Shown here piece after piece: positions 34,015 through 43,454 of a DNA stretch of 64,000 bases. Source of the DNA: Endomychus coccineus (Eukaryota; Arthropoda; Insecta; Coleoptera; Endomychidae); contig OY294067.1 of NCBI GenBank assembly GCA_958510875.1, positions 31,670,912 through 31,734,911 of the forward strand, written 5' to 3'. The position numbers and the translations under genes are program-made. The notes beneath the pieces were generated by a model, which was not told where the DNA came from, did not search any database, and worked only from the letters and a program-made list of their open reading frames with translations. How positions within the stretch are numbered: position 1 is the first letter of the stretch; each line of letters opens with the position of its first letter.

Positions 34015-34728
34015 GATAATATTGGTTTAGCACTGTATTGATTCGTGTATATAATAACTTTCACACTTACAACCTATGATAGAAATCATTTTGTAGTGTA
34101 GGTACTCCACGTGCTGAATGTGTGTTTTCATTTGCTTTCCAACATGAACTAAAGTAAATTTCTAAGCTAGCCTTCCTTTATTAGTACAATAGAGAATGAA
34201 TATGGGTAATATATTGGTGCATTTAGGTCTTCGGAAGCAATAACGAACAATGACGAAAATTGAGGTCACGATTTGAGCGATAGATAGGGGTTGCGCAACC
34301 TAGGATTGGGTTTTCACATTTTCAAAGTCATTAAAATTGTAATAATAATGAATCGTGACTAGATTTGATCCCGCTGTTGTCACATCAAGCATCAGTGATC
34401 AAATAAATAAAAATACGGGCAGTCGCTGAGCACTGCTGACAGAAGTCAAAACTGACATTATGAAGTAACCAATTTGATTTATGTTATCTTTGAATTATTG
34501 TAGCATCCGAAATTATAATTTTACTATTTTTAAATGAATATATTCTTTAGTTTTCACAACTGTCAGCATTTCAATCAACAATAGGCTCATTCAACATTTT
34601 TTTAAATTTCATAATCCAAAAGTTCTGTACTCAAATAGTGTAACTACCAAAATTTTTTTTTATTCATATGTTTACAGCCTAAAATTAATATTTGATATCC
34701 GTGCGCGTCTAAACGAGGCGCGGCTGAT
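34015..34728. other. Raf 3' flank, no further gene recognised
   Basis: Raf 3' UTR and intergenic sequence. No domain-bearing frame, repeat or terminal repeat is supported here. Confidence 0.4.
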
Positions 34729-34959
34729 TGTGACGTCACTATACGTACGGTTGATGGGCGCCAGACAAGAGGTATTCGTTATTAGTCAACTCGGGTCAGT
34801 TTTCGTTGTGTGTTGACTATATGTATGAATTTACTGTCGTTTGATTTATAATGAGCGATAAAAAGAGTTTTCGCAAAAGTTGCGTGGTACCAGAGTGTAG
34901 GAAAACATCTATAAATGCACCGGATAAGCTATTCATTTGTTTGCCTGCCAACCAGAAAG

Positions 34960-36615
34960 CAGTGGCGGCTCGTGAACTTTTTAAGAGAGGAGGCTGGACA
35001 TAAAACATTCTTGTAAAAATATACTCTATTCAGCCAATAAATTTAACCTTTGCACAGCGACCGTACCAGCTACTTCAGTGACAAAATTAATTGTTGCCAA
35101 GCAAGAACCAACGTGGAGGTGTAGAGTTTCTCTTGGCAAAAAATTTTTTTGTTCGTTTTTTTTTTCTTTGGATTTTTGATATTTTTTATTTTTTTTTGAA
35201 ATTTTTCATATTTTGTTTTTTTTATTATTTTTATTAACTTTTTTATATATTAACGGAATTCTACGGTCTTTAGTTTGCGAAAAATGATCAATAATATTAT
35301 CATAAAATGTATCATTTTGTTTTAAGTGTTTTACTTAATCTTTTTCAATAGATATCAAACTAACATTGTATAAACGATTTTGACCCATTGTATTTCCCAT
35401 GTAAGTTTTAATTCGTTTGAGAGTAGAAAATGATCTCTCCACCGATGCCGACGTGACAGGAATGGTGACTGTCAAACAAAGTAGTTTATAAAACTGAGGT
35501 AAAACTTGTTGCAAATCATTGTCTATCATATATTTTATCATATCGGCGTGAATGTCGTACTGGCCTAAAATATCTTTATCCGAGTAGGTATATAACCCAT
35601 AATTCATTGTGCAGTGCTATTTTATCAAAAAATTTATATTTTAGAACTAAGTTATCTAAAAGTGTATTGGGAAACTCTTTTGAAAAAGATTCGAAAAATC
35701 TTCTATTCGTCAAGTCGAAAAACTTCAATTCATGTAAATCGGAAAATCGAATCTCAATTTGACCTTTAATAGTATCTAAAATTTCATAAAAAAAGTTGTT
35801 TATAATGTAGTTTCTTGTCTACCAAATTATATGTTTTCCTCCTTTAACAATATTCTGTTTACCGGTTAATTTAAATAATACTCGATGTAATATGTTCCTG
35901 CGATTTTTCATGTCTGTCTATACCACGAGCTAAATTTTTCAAATCATCATAACCCGAGTGCCCCCAACATGAATTTGTATCAGATGTAAATAGCAAGCAA
36001 TATAATTTATTGTGTATTTCGATTTTGAAACATACCTGTCATCGTCACCACTAATTCTTTCAAATCCGGTAAAGGCCGTTTATTTTTAACAAAACACTTT
36101 TCTATCATATGTTAATCCACTAAATGGATTTTCTAAGAACCCAGCAACAAAGTCACTCATCATTTTAACGTTCACCGATTAGATAAATTATAACTTAACT
36201 ACTTAACCTTTTTTCGCCTCGCGGTACAAAAACAAGAACTAACGGAACACGACACGTGTCGCATTCTTCTAGCGGAAGGGCGGTAGCAAGTAATCGTATT
36301 TCATTCGACCGACGATTCCGTACGAGAAGCTAGCCTACATAGGGTGTTGCCATATTCGCTCTTTTACCCTATCTGGCAATTGAACTGCTTGGAAAACGGC
36401 AACTGTGTTGACCACACGTATTTAGCGTTTGAGATATATAGAGAATCTAGCCTCTGGCCACTGTTGCCAGATTAAAAATAACTACTGAGAACGGGGAATT
36501 AATTGTAAAATTTAAAGAATTATCAGAGAAACAGGAAATAAAATGGAGAATGATCATTAAGATAAATTGGTGAGGAGGCTGAGCCTCCTTAGCCTCCTTC
36601 GAGGAGCCGCCACTG
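34960..36615 (-). mobile_element. hAT transposon with perfect 8-bp target duplication
   Basis: The TIRs CAGTGGCGGCTC (34960) and GAGCCGCCACTG (to 36615) are flanked by CCAGAAAG on both sides (34952-34959 and 36616-36623), an exact 8-bp duplication. Subterminal AGGAGGCTG / GAGGCTGAGCCTCC repeats lie inside the ends. Minus-strand fragments of an Ac-type transposase are present, but the element is internally decayed. It split the THAP domain exon. Confidence 0.93.
35335..36170 (-). pseudogene. hAT transposase remnant, dimerisation domain kept
   Basis: The 90-codon frame 35607-35335 contains TIPVTSASVERSFSTLKRIK and NRLYNVSLISIE, the conserved C-terminal dimerisation domain of hAT transposases. 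Minus-strand pieces nearer 36170 read MSDFVAGFLENPFSG and DLKELV-like segments with stops and frameshifts. They resemble the ZMYM-type branch of hAT proteins. The DDE catalytic core is not intact. Confidence 0.8.
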
Positions 36616-37090
36616 CCAGAAAGTAAGAAAAGTTTGGCAGCGTGCTATTCGTAGAACTGATTTTGTGTCTGACAAAGGATCGAGATACTGTTGCGAAGAT
36701 CATTTTGATGAGACCATATCAATATAATGAGGGTGATTTTAATTTCTAATACATCATTTTCATATCAGGTTGAAAAGGAGATAGAAAATTACATGTACTT
36801 AAAAACTATAAAAAGTGGCAGAATACAAATGAAGCCAGATGTAATACCGCATATTTTTGATTGCCAAAAAAACCGCACTTATTCACATAGTACCAAACCT
36901 AGGAAAGTATTCAAACAACGGGAAAAACTAAATACTATGCAGACTTGCATCACTGAAATTTCTGATAATGATTTGGCTGCTCTTAATGGAGAAACTACTA
37001 TTGACACAAACCGCGGATCGTGGTATGCAAGTGAATTTGCAGTGTAAGTATAAAAGAATACTTCTGATAAAATCTAGTGTGTTTACTTAC

Positions 37091-37227
37091 CGTTGTAATT
37101 TTACTTCTTTCATTTCGCTGCTAATAAAGTCCTTATTTTTGTTGAAATAGTCCATGATCATAAATATATCCACTTCTGGTAGATTACCAGAATCAGCTTT
37201 CATAAATCCTGCTTTCAATGCGTACAT
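37091..37227 (-). pseudogene. First exon resembling SWIM/YqaJ-family proteins
   Basis: ATG 37227 starts a segment with AGFMKADSGNLPEVDIFMIM followed by DYFNKNKDFISSEMK. It ends at a good donor CG|GTAAG at 37091. From memory this matches the N-terminal segment of a widespread arthropod protein family carrying SWIM-type zinc-finger and YqaJ recombinase-like exonuclease domains. No later exon was found on the minus strand toward 34000, so the gene is truncated. It faces the THAP gene tail to tail. The assignment rests on one exon and should be treated as tentative. Confidence 0.4.
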
Positions 37228-37808
37228 TTTAAAAAGAACAACACACTTCACCAACAGGATAAATACGAGTAACACAAGCGATGCCGCGGCCACTAGTCTA
37301 CGTGTGCGTATAGTGACGTCATGCGCTGTTTTCGGTACTTTTCCACCAGCGCAACTTCAACTTGAATTATTTCAGTACAGGATGAAGCTATTGGTCTGAA
37401 ATTTTTGTCAGTATATCAGGGGTCCAGACACTACAAGAAAATCCATAAATAGGTTATAATCTTGATTTCACTGAACGACCCTATTTATATTTTATAATAA
37501 AAAACGTATAATGGACGGTACAATCCCTGCAAAGAGTATGAATGTAACCAGATAGTCATTATAATAAATACACATCGATGTAAATGAAAGTAATGTTAAA
37601 CAGCATTTTATTCAATTCTTCTAACTTCGACGATACTTAAATTATTAGATTAGATCCAAGTATGAAACATACTGTGGAATCAGGTGTGCTCATATATAAA
37701 AACAGGCTACTATTACCGATCACACATAATTTAACTATCACTTTTTACTCTGTAATAATTAAAGTATTAGTTGTATTGCAAAAAAAGGTCAATTTTTTCA
37801 GTTAGCAT

Positions 37809-38465
37809 AAAAATATAACTTTCGTCTGCACGAGGATGGAGGATTGAGTAAATGAATAACGTCGAGTATATGCGTGCTGTTGTAACTGTATACAGTGTAT
37901 AGTGTATACAGTGTATACGTATACCTGTCCTGTATACCGTAATCGAGAGCACTGGCTCACACAGGGAGGCTCACCAACACCGACTCAGATATGCACACGT
38001 GTGTAAGCGCATAGAGAGACAATATTTAAAACCTTGCACGTAGATGCGATACTGAGTACACAATGTACAATTAATAAATTCAATAAAAATATAACTTTCG
38101 TCTGCACGAGGACCGAGGATTGAGTAAATGAATAACGTCGAGTATATGCGTGCTGTTGTAACTGTATACAGTGTATAGTGTATACAGTGTATACGTATAC
38201 CTGTCCTGTATACCGTAATCGAGAGCACTGGCTCACACAGGGAGGCTCACCAACACCGACTCAGATATGCACACGTGTGTAAGCGCATAGAGAGACAATA
38301 TTTAAAACCTTGCACGTAGATGCGATACTGAGTACACAATGTACAATTAATAAATTCAATAAAAATATAACTTTCATCTCCACGAGGACCGAGGATTGAG
38401 TAAATGAATAACGTCGAGTATCCTACTCAGATATGCACACGTGTGTAAGCGTATAGAGAGACTGC
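37809..38465. repeat. 276-bp tandem repeat, about 2.4 units
   Basis: AAATATAACTTTCGTCTGCA begins units near 37811 and 38087, and the variant ...TTTCATCTCC begins a partial third near 38363. Period 276 bp. Units one and two are nearly identical, and unit three skips from GAATAACGTCGAGTAT to CTCAGATATGCACACG. Each full unit holds a run of interleaved GTATAC palindromes (TGTATACAGTGTATAGTGTA and similar). The high identity implies recent duplication. Confidence 0.9.
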
Positions 38466-38469
38466 CTGA

Positions 38470-39585
38470 TGCCTGACCAAGTAGTTGCGCTGGCGGCAGT
38501 ATACATAATACCTAATATATATATAGCTACAGCGTGACTGCTCGTGAAGGACTCATGGTTTTACCCCCCATCTGAAATAGCTCAACGCGCCTTAAGTTTT
38601 CACTTCAAAAATAATTAAAAACTGGTTTTATACCAAAATTCCCTGCTGCAATTAGGAATAAAAATCGTACTTCATCCCAGAAATGAACGATTTCTAAATA
38701 TGACTTGCTTTCAAAGTCTTTAAGAGTTGTGTTATTTCATCGGTGTGAAAACAGGAACGATTGTCGCGCCAGAAACGAAATATTTATGAGCAAGGTTGCC
38801 ATATGTTACTCCTTCGAAATGTTCGGAATGGATATAGCTATTTGAATTTTCTACATTATTATGATGAAAATGATGATTATGAATGAAAGTTTACACACTG
38901 AAATGATAAAGCAATGATAATGGTGCTTTCAATAAAACATAAACATATTTCTCAGTGGATGTGACAATCATCTGTTCGAAACGATCACTCCATATCAATA
39001 AACTGTTTTGGTTATTTTATTTATTTTTTATTTTATTAATATTATGTATTGTAAACTAGGTTAAATGCTGCATGCATTTGTTATATGATGAGCCGACCAC
39101 AAAAAAAGGTTGAATTATAACACCATAGTCCAGTAAAACAAATGCACAGGTGCGCTTTGCTGTTGATTGGTTAAATAAGTTATTTTTGACACATTCGAAC
39201 TGTGAGTTAATTGATAATTTATAGAAATTTTAGTTAGTTTGCCTTCGGTTAGTTCTTTTCATTAAAGTTTCCGAAACGAGCGGAGCCAACGAAAGGTAAT
39301 GTTACTACTGCTATTGATTTCGTTGTATTAAAAAAAGGAAAATGTCGTTTTAGTTATGTTTTTCCTTCACACGTATCCATGTTCATATTGAATGCTCCTG
39401 AAATTGTGCCTTCAGTTCCAATTATTATTGAAATTTATTGTATACACGATCTTATAAACAAATTTGAATAATCTAATAGATCTCACTTGTCAATACTATT
39501 TTAAAACTGTTGTATATTATAACTTCTTATTGTATGTAAAATGTATTATTATTATTATTATTGTATTAACTGGAATCAGTTCTTC
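38470..39585. other. AT-rich intergenic; ATT microsatellite at about 39546-39563
   Basis: No gene or mobile element was recognised. A short TATTATTATT run lies near 39546, like the 3' tails of the LINE fragments, but no RT sequence precedes it. Confidence 0.35.
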
Positions 39586-39587
39586 AT

Positions 39588-39815
39588 TTAACAACACGTG
39601 ATGTCTGGTTGTGAATGCGCATATTTGCTGCGTTGGAACGTTATGTAGAAATAAATGTTTAAGTTATTATCATGATGTATATTTAAAATATGCATACGTT
39701 GTTTTGTTTCATAATAAACTCTTTTCAGAACTGTTCTAATGTTCTTGTGATCCACAATTCCTTCACTTGTTAAGGGTATAACAAACGGAACTTCTTTAGA
39801 ATTTCCATTCTTCAA
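39588..39815 (-). pseudogene. Unrecognised ORF fragment, retroelement-like context
   Basis: The 75-codon frame contains VPFVIPLTSEGIVDHKNIRT. I do not recognise the family. Its position beside an inverted repeat and LINE-like tail suggests mobile-element debris; a decayed host gene cannot be excluded. Confidence 0.25.
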
Positions 39816-39827
39816 GCCTACTAGTAT

Positions 39828-40052
39828 TTCTCTAGTCTAGATTGATCAGTAACATTACAATATAGTAGGTCTGGAGAGCTGTTTCGCTCTATCGAGATCA
39901 TCTGCGGAAAGAGGAAGTTTGCAATGTTATCGTATTAAGAAGTCTAGATTTCTTTTACTCAATGATAATTCTGTTGAGGATATGAATAACTCGGCTAACA
40001 GGTGTCCGGAACTATTAAATTTGAATGTTAATGTTCGATCTAGACTAGAGAA
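39828..40052. mobile_element. Short foldback bounded by TTCTCTAGTCTAGAT
   Basis: TTCTCTAGTCTAGAT at 39828-39842 has a perfect 15-bp inverted match ATCTAGACTAGAGAA at 40038-40052. The 225-bp unit has no ORF. Its right edge abuts the tiny palindrome at 40056-40079. Confidence 0.5.
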
Positions 40053-40088
40053 CCCAACGAGGTCTAGTAGACCTCGTTGAGAGAACCC
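40047..40088. repeat. 24-bp palindrome flanked by 9-bp direct repeats
   Basis: The perfect arms AACGAGGTCTA and TAGACCTCGTT around a central G (plus one outer base) lie between two copies of AGAGAACCC (40047-40055 and 40080-40088). The structure looks like an insertion of two transposon ends only, with a target-site duplication. Confidence 0.6.
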
Positions 40089-40409
40089 TTCCAATGTTAT
40101 CTAGCAAAGGCAAACAAGAAATGAATATTCATTGTCAATAGTATTCTATGATCAAAAATAGGTTCGATATTTTCACTTTATTTTTATAACATTTATGATT
40201 TTATTATTACACTCTACACAACTTAACTAAACATAAGGTTTGCAGTCCTTAAGTAACGAATTACATTTTAATTAATCGCATTCAAAGCTTCGTAGACAAT
40301 TTAAAAATTTAAACCATAGAATAGCAACTTCTTCAAATAGAACTTGAACTACATGCAAATAATGTTGACCATAGAAGAACATGCATCATAACTGTATATG
40401 ACCCAAAGA

Positions 40410-40632
40410 GTTCTATATATAGAGGCGACAAGTCATATGCCTATAATGTAACATTGGTTCTATCTCATGGGTTATCTCTGTCCTTGTCGCACACCACGAG
40501 AAGCGTGATGTATTATAATACCGCCTCTAATTTTCTTATGAAATTACTGGGAGTGGTGGAAATCGTTCGAGGGAGACAGAAATGCCACGAGCTCGACTAG
40601 TGAAATTCCACTTGTCTCCTCTATATACAGAG
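40410..40632. mobile_element. Foldback MITE, relative of the fragment at 26678
   Basis: AGTTCTATATATAGAGGCGA plus CAAG at the left is inverted as CTTGTCTCCTCTATATACAG near 40611-40630 with a few mismatches. The unit is about 220 bp without an ORF. The right edge ACAGAGTGTCC may equally be the start of a mariner-type terminal repeat of the next element. Confidence 0.45.
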
Positions 40633-40994
40633 TGTCCTCGAACTGCGTGGCCAAAATAAAACCGAAGATTCTTTGATTCGAAAAAAAGTTGATGAGCCTT
40701 TTTACTTTTGCCTCAAGTGTCTTGTTTACCCAGTAGAGGGCTTCAAAATTGCAAAAATTATTTTGTTTTTTCAGTATAACTTGAGAACGTGATGAAGAAC
40801 TTTTACAATATTTAGCAGGTGAGTTACTGTCAATAATGGCCATTTTTAAGAGTGGAGCATAGAGCCTTAGAGACCATAGAAATGGCTCAAACTTGAGGAT
40901 GTAACGGGAAAAGTGTCCAAAACTTTTTTGTGGTCAATGTAATTCACTCGATATTTTTTATGTAGATAGCTTATCTAATTTGAAAACTTTTCTT

Positions 40995-41885
40995 ACTCTT
41001 AGAAACTTTTGATAAAATCAACGGATTAGCTTGAAAAAATTAATTTTCGAGTCTCTGCAATTTTGGCTTACTAATTTTACTTGATTAAAATACCTTAGTT
41101 GCCTTTGCTTTTCTAATGTCATTTTGGCATTTGAAGAATTGAACTTGAACTTTTTGGAACAAAGGCTACTTAAACTGTTGGAAGACTTGCCCATACACAT
41201 TCGTCGTGGCCTGGTTTATCCATGATGGTGCACCTCCTCATTTCACATTAGCTGTGAGGCGACATTTGAATGCGGAATATCCAGATCGCTGGATAGGTAG
41301 AGGACACGATGCACCAGTGAACTGGCCGGCACGCTCCCCTGATTTGACGCCCTGCGACTTCTTTCTATGGGCGCTTTGAAGTCGAAAGTTTATGCAGCTC
41401 CAGTAAACACACGAGAGGAATTGTTGCAACGAATTAATCATGAAGCGGATTTATTGAAGAATGATCCTGAAGTACTAGCCAGAGTTCAATCCAATTTCTT
41501 GAAACGAATTAATTTGTGTATTCAGGAAAATGGGCAACATTTCGAACAATTGATGCCTTAGCGATTTCCAAAAAAGTTTTGTTGTTTCTTTTAATTTAGC
41601 ATTTGTTTTTTTGTTTTTCCTAAATAATCACATCGTTTCCCCATTTCTATTGTTTTTATTATTCGTGTTTTACCGAGATATTAACCATTTCAGTGTTAGT
41701 GAAATTTTGAGCCATAATTTTATAAAATTTTCACGGAAAAATTCTCCAAATGCCAAAATGACATTAGAAAAGCAAAGGCAACTAAGGTTTATCAAGTAAA
41801 ATTAGTAAGCCAAAATTGCAGAGACTCGAAAATTATTTTTTTCAAGCTAATCCGTTGATTTTATCAAAATTTCGTAAGAGTAAAA
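40995..41885 (+). mobile_element. Mariner-like transposon relic with internal inverted repeats
   Basis: The C-terminal transposase fragment (41190-41561) lies between about 140-bp inverted arms. TTGATAAAATCAACGGATTA...TTTCGAGTCTCTGCAATTTT...CTAATGTCATTTTGGCATTT at 40995-41135 is mirrored at 41745-41885. The arms may be terminal repeats or a duplicated internal segment; the outer ends are not certain. The transposase is truncated, so the copy is inactive. Confidence 0.7.
41190..41561 (+). pseudogene. Mariner-type transposase, C-terminal part
   Basis: The translation shows FIHDGAPPHFTLAVRRHLNA, the second DDE aspartate region; then WIGRG and NWPARSPDLTPCDFFLWG, the third catalytic block; then KSKVYAAPVNTREELLQRI and a C-terminal EQLMP stop. 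One frame change occurs near 41368. The N-terminal helix-turn-helix and first catalytic aspartate are missing. The block pattern fits insect Tc1/mariner relatives that lack introns. Confidence 0.85.
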
Positions 41886-41889
41886 AAAA

Positions 41890-42190
41890 GTGGCTCAGGA
41901 ATATTTCAAATTTTAGGCGAATTTTCGCAGTTTCGAAACGAATTTCATCTGCTGCGGGATGGGGTACTTTACGTAGGGGCGCTTCTACAGCAGAAATAAT
42001 GGATGTCGTAGAAATATTTTTGAGGGAGAAAACGAAATTAGAACCTTTAGATAGAACTGTTTTTTCAGCTTGGGAAAGGGCATGTGAAGATAAATTAACC
42101 ACAGTATTTATGAGAGGGGTTGATTTGGAAGGTAAGGAGCTTATTGAATTTTTGAATATGATTTTGGAATTGAGGGTACGGATTTGATCT
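41890..42190 (+). CDS. Hypothetical ORF fragment, gag-like at best
   Basis: An open frame reads AAGWGTLRRGASTAEIMDVV, then KLEPLDRTVFSAWERACEDK and GVDLEGKELIEFLNMILELR. The helical, charged pattern resembles the N-terminus of some retrotransposon gag proteins, but I do not recognise it. It begins inside the inverted arm of the mariner relic and stops at 42187. Real coding status is doubtful. Confidence 0.25.
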
Positions 42191-42449
42191 GCTTGATCAT
42201 AAGTAATTCGGTCGAGAGTCAACCAATCGCATGCTGAAAGGGTATTTGGAAGTTCAAGGTGACGGCCTAAGGGGGTTATATTGATGGAATTAATCTCGCG
42301 TGTGGTAGCTCAATTCGTTCCCTAATCAAAGCTAAACTAACGCGTTTAAATATGTTCTTGGATGAATGTGAATTTATAGGATGGGATATTTTGAGGAAAT
42401 TGAGAATCAAGTTCCTGTTCCTTATGATCCGCAGGTTTGTCCGAAACTA

Positions 42450-42965
42450 TTTTGCTATCAAAAGTGAGGGAAGTCACGTGATCACAGCTTTATTATCGCT
42501 GATCGAATAAACGTTCCCGAGAATTTACATATTAGTCCAGGCTATGCACCGGAAAATAAAAAGTAATTTTAAAATGCAAAAATAATAAAAATTTAGAAGC
42601 GTGTCAAATTAGCCATTTTTGTAAATTTCCCACCCCTACGATGATATTCGAGTAAATCTGGCTTCGGAATCGTATTTAGCGACCCAAAACACCTCCTTGG
42701 TGCATTCGAAATGCCTAAAACACGTAAATTACAAAATAACATATTAGGGGTGCGAAATTGGCCAATTTTGTCGATTTGACCACCCCTACGATGGATTGCA
42801 AGAGTAAATCTGGCTACGGATTCGTGTTCAGCGACCCAAAAAAAATCCTAGGTGCACTCGAAATGCCAAAATACCTTTTTTGTAGAAAATACAATTCAAG
42901 ACTTGGAGATTTCGGGCCATTATCGCTCCCAATGGGTGGGGTTGGGGTTCCCAAGAGGTTTTAAG
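42450..42965. repeat. Repeat relics: reverse copy of the 30240 repeat and two tandem units
   Basis: AAAGTGAGGGAAGTCACGTGATCA at 42461-42484 is the reverse of the sequence at 30250-30272 (GATCACGTGACTTCCCTCATTTTTG). Next come two units of about 150 bp beginning near 42604 and 42752, each with CCACCCCTACGATG, GAGTAAATCTGGCT and GCGACCCAAAA...GGTGCA(T/C)TCGAAATGCC. Similar unit sequence appears once at 18305. From 42965 to 43454 nothing was recognised apart from the NOL11 3' flank. Confidence 0.6.
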
Positions 42966-43454
42966 GTGTATGAATGATCCTGAGAACCTTCTGAAGCTAA
43001 TGCAAAAAAAAATTTTTGATTCGAACTTACATTTTTTTTAATTATAGCTAAAATCCCGGTTCACAGCCTGGACTATATAATTCATACCCGGGTCAAGAAT
43101 CATGGTAAAAATTGATAGTTTCTCAGGATGAGTGCATTTGTCTCCATGAATATATTCTTTGTACATAATTCAATATCTGTCAAAATATTGAGCAGGTAAT
43201 GTTGTTTAAGAATTACTTAGTTTTCATGTTGGGACATATTAATGAAATGCTAATTAATGTTAAAATTCTGTATAAATTTGTACAGCTTCACTTCACTTTT
43301 GAATAAGACTTACACCAAAAACAAATTCTGGAAATGAATGGAGTGTTGGTTCCATTTTCCATTCAGTTGAATTGTTCTTTTTCAAGCGTTGCCATTCAGT
43401 TTTTCTAAATTCATTTACAAGACAATGTGTAGAAAAATTAAAAGTATCTCAACT

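Larger units (their letters stand above)
34851..37047 (+). pseudogene. THAP-domain gene broken by a hAT insertion
   Basis: ATG 34851 opens a frame with CVVPEC at its start and PDKLFICLP further on, typical of a THAP C2CH zinc finger. It is interrupted at 34959 by a 1.66-kb hAT element. After the element and one copy of the target duplication the same frame resumes (36624 on) and gives the rest of the domain, including the KVWQRAIRR block and YCCEDHF with the last Cys and His ligands. A second exon begins after TCATATCAG at 36769 (VEKEIENYMYLKTIK, then VIPHIFDCQ) and runs to a donor at 37048 or a stop at 37047. The donor expected right after HFD is not visible, and a stop follows shortly, so the gene was probably damaged in more than one way. 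THAP proteins bind DNA and occur in P- and Kolobok-type transposases as well as host regulators. Confidence 0.75.

Noticed and set aside
36727..37047. Independent 106-codon gene after the hAT element
   Set aside because: The first part is intron-like and ends in a good acceptor; the rest continues the THAP protein's second exon, so it is not a separate gene.
41842..42222. 126-codon minus-strand ORF
   Set aside because: Overlaps the plus-strand frame and the arm of the mariner relic; no recognisable domain on this strand.
43002..43454. Additional 3' exon of NOL11
   Set aside because: The NOL11 frame closes with a stop at 43455 at the end of family homology, and no good acceptor or coding frame follows.
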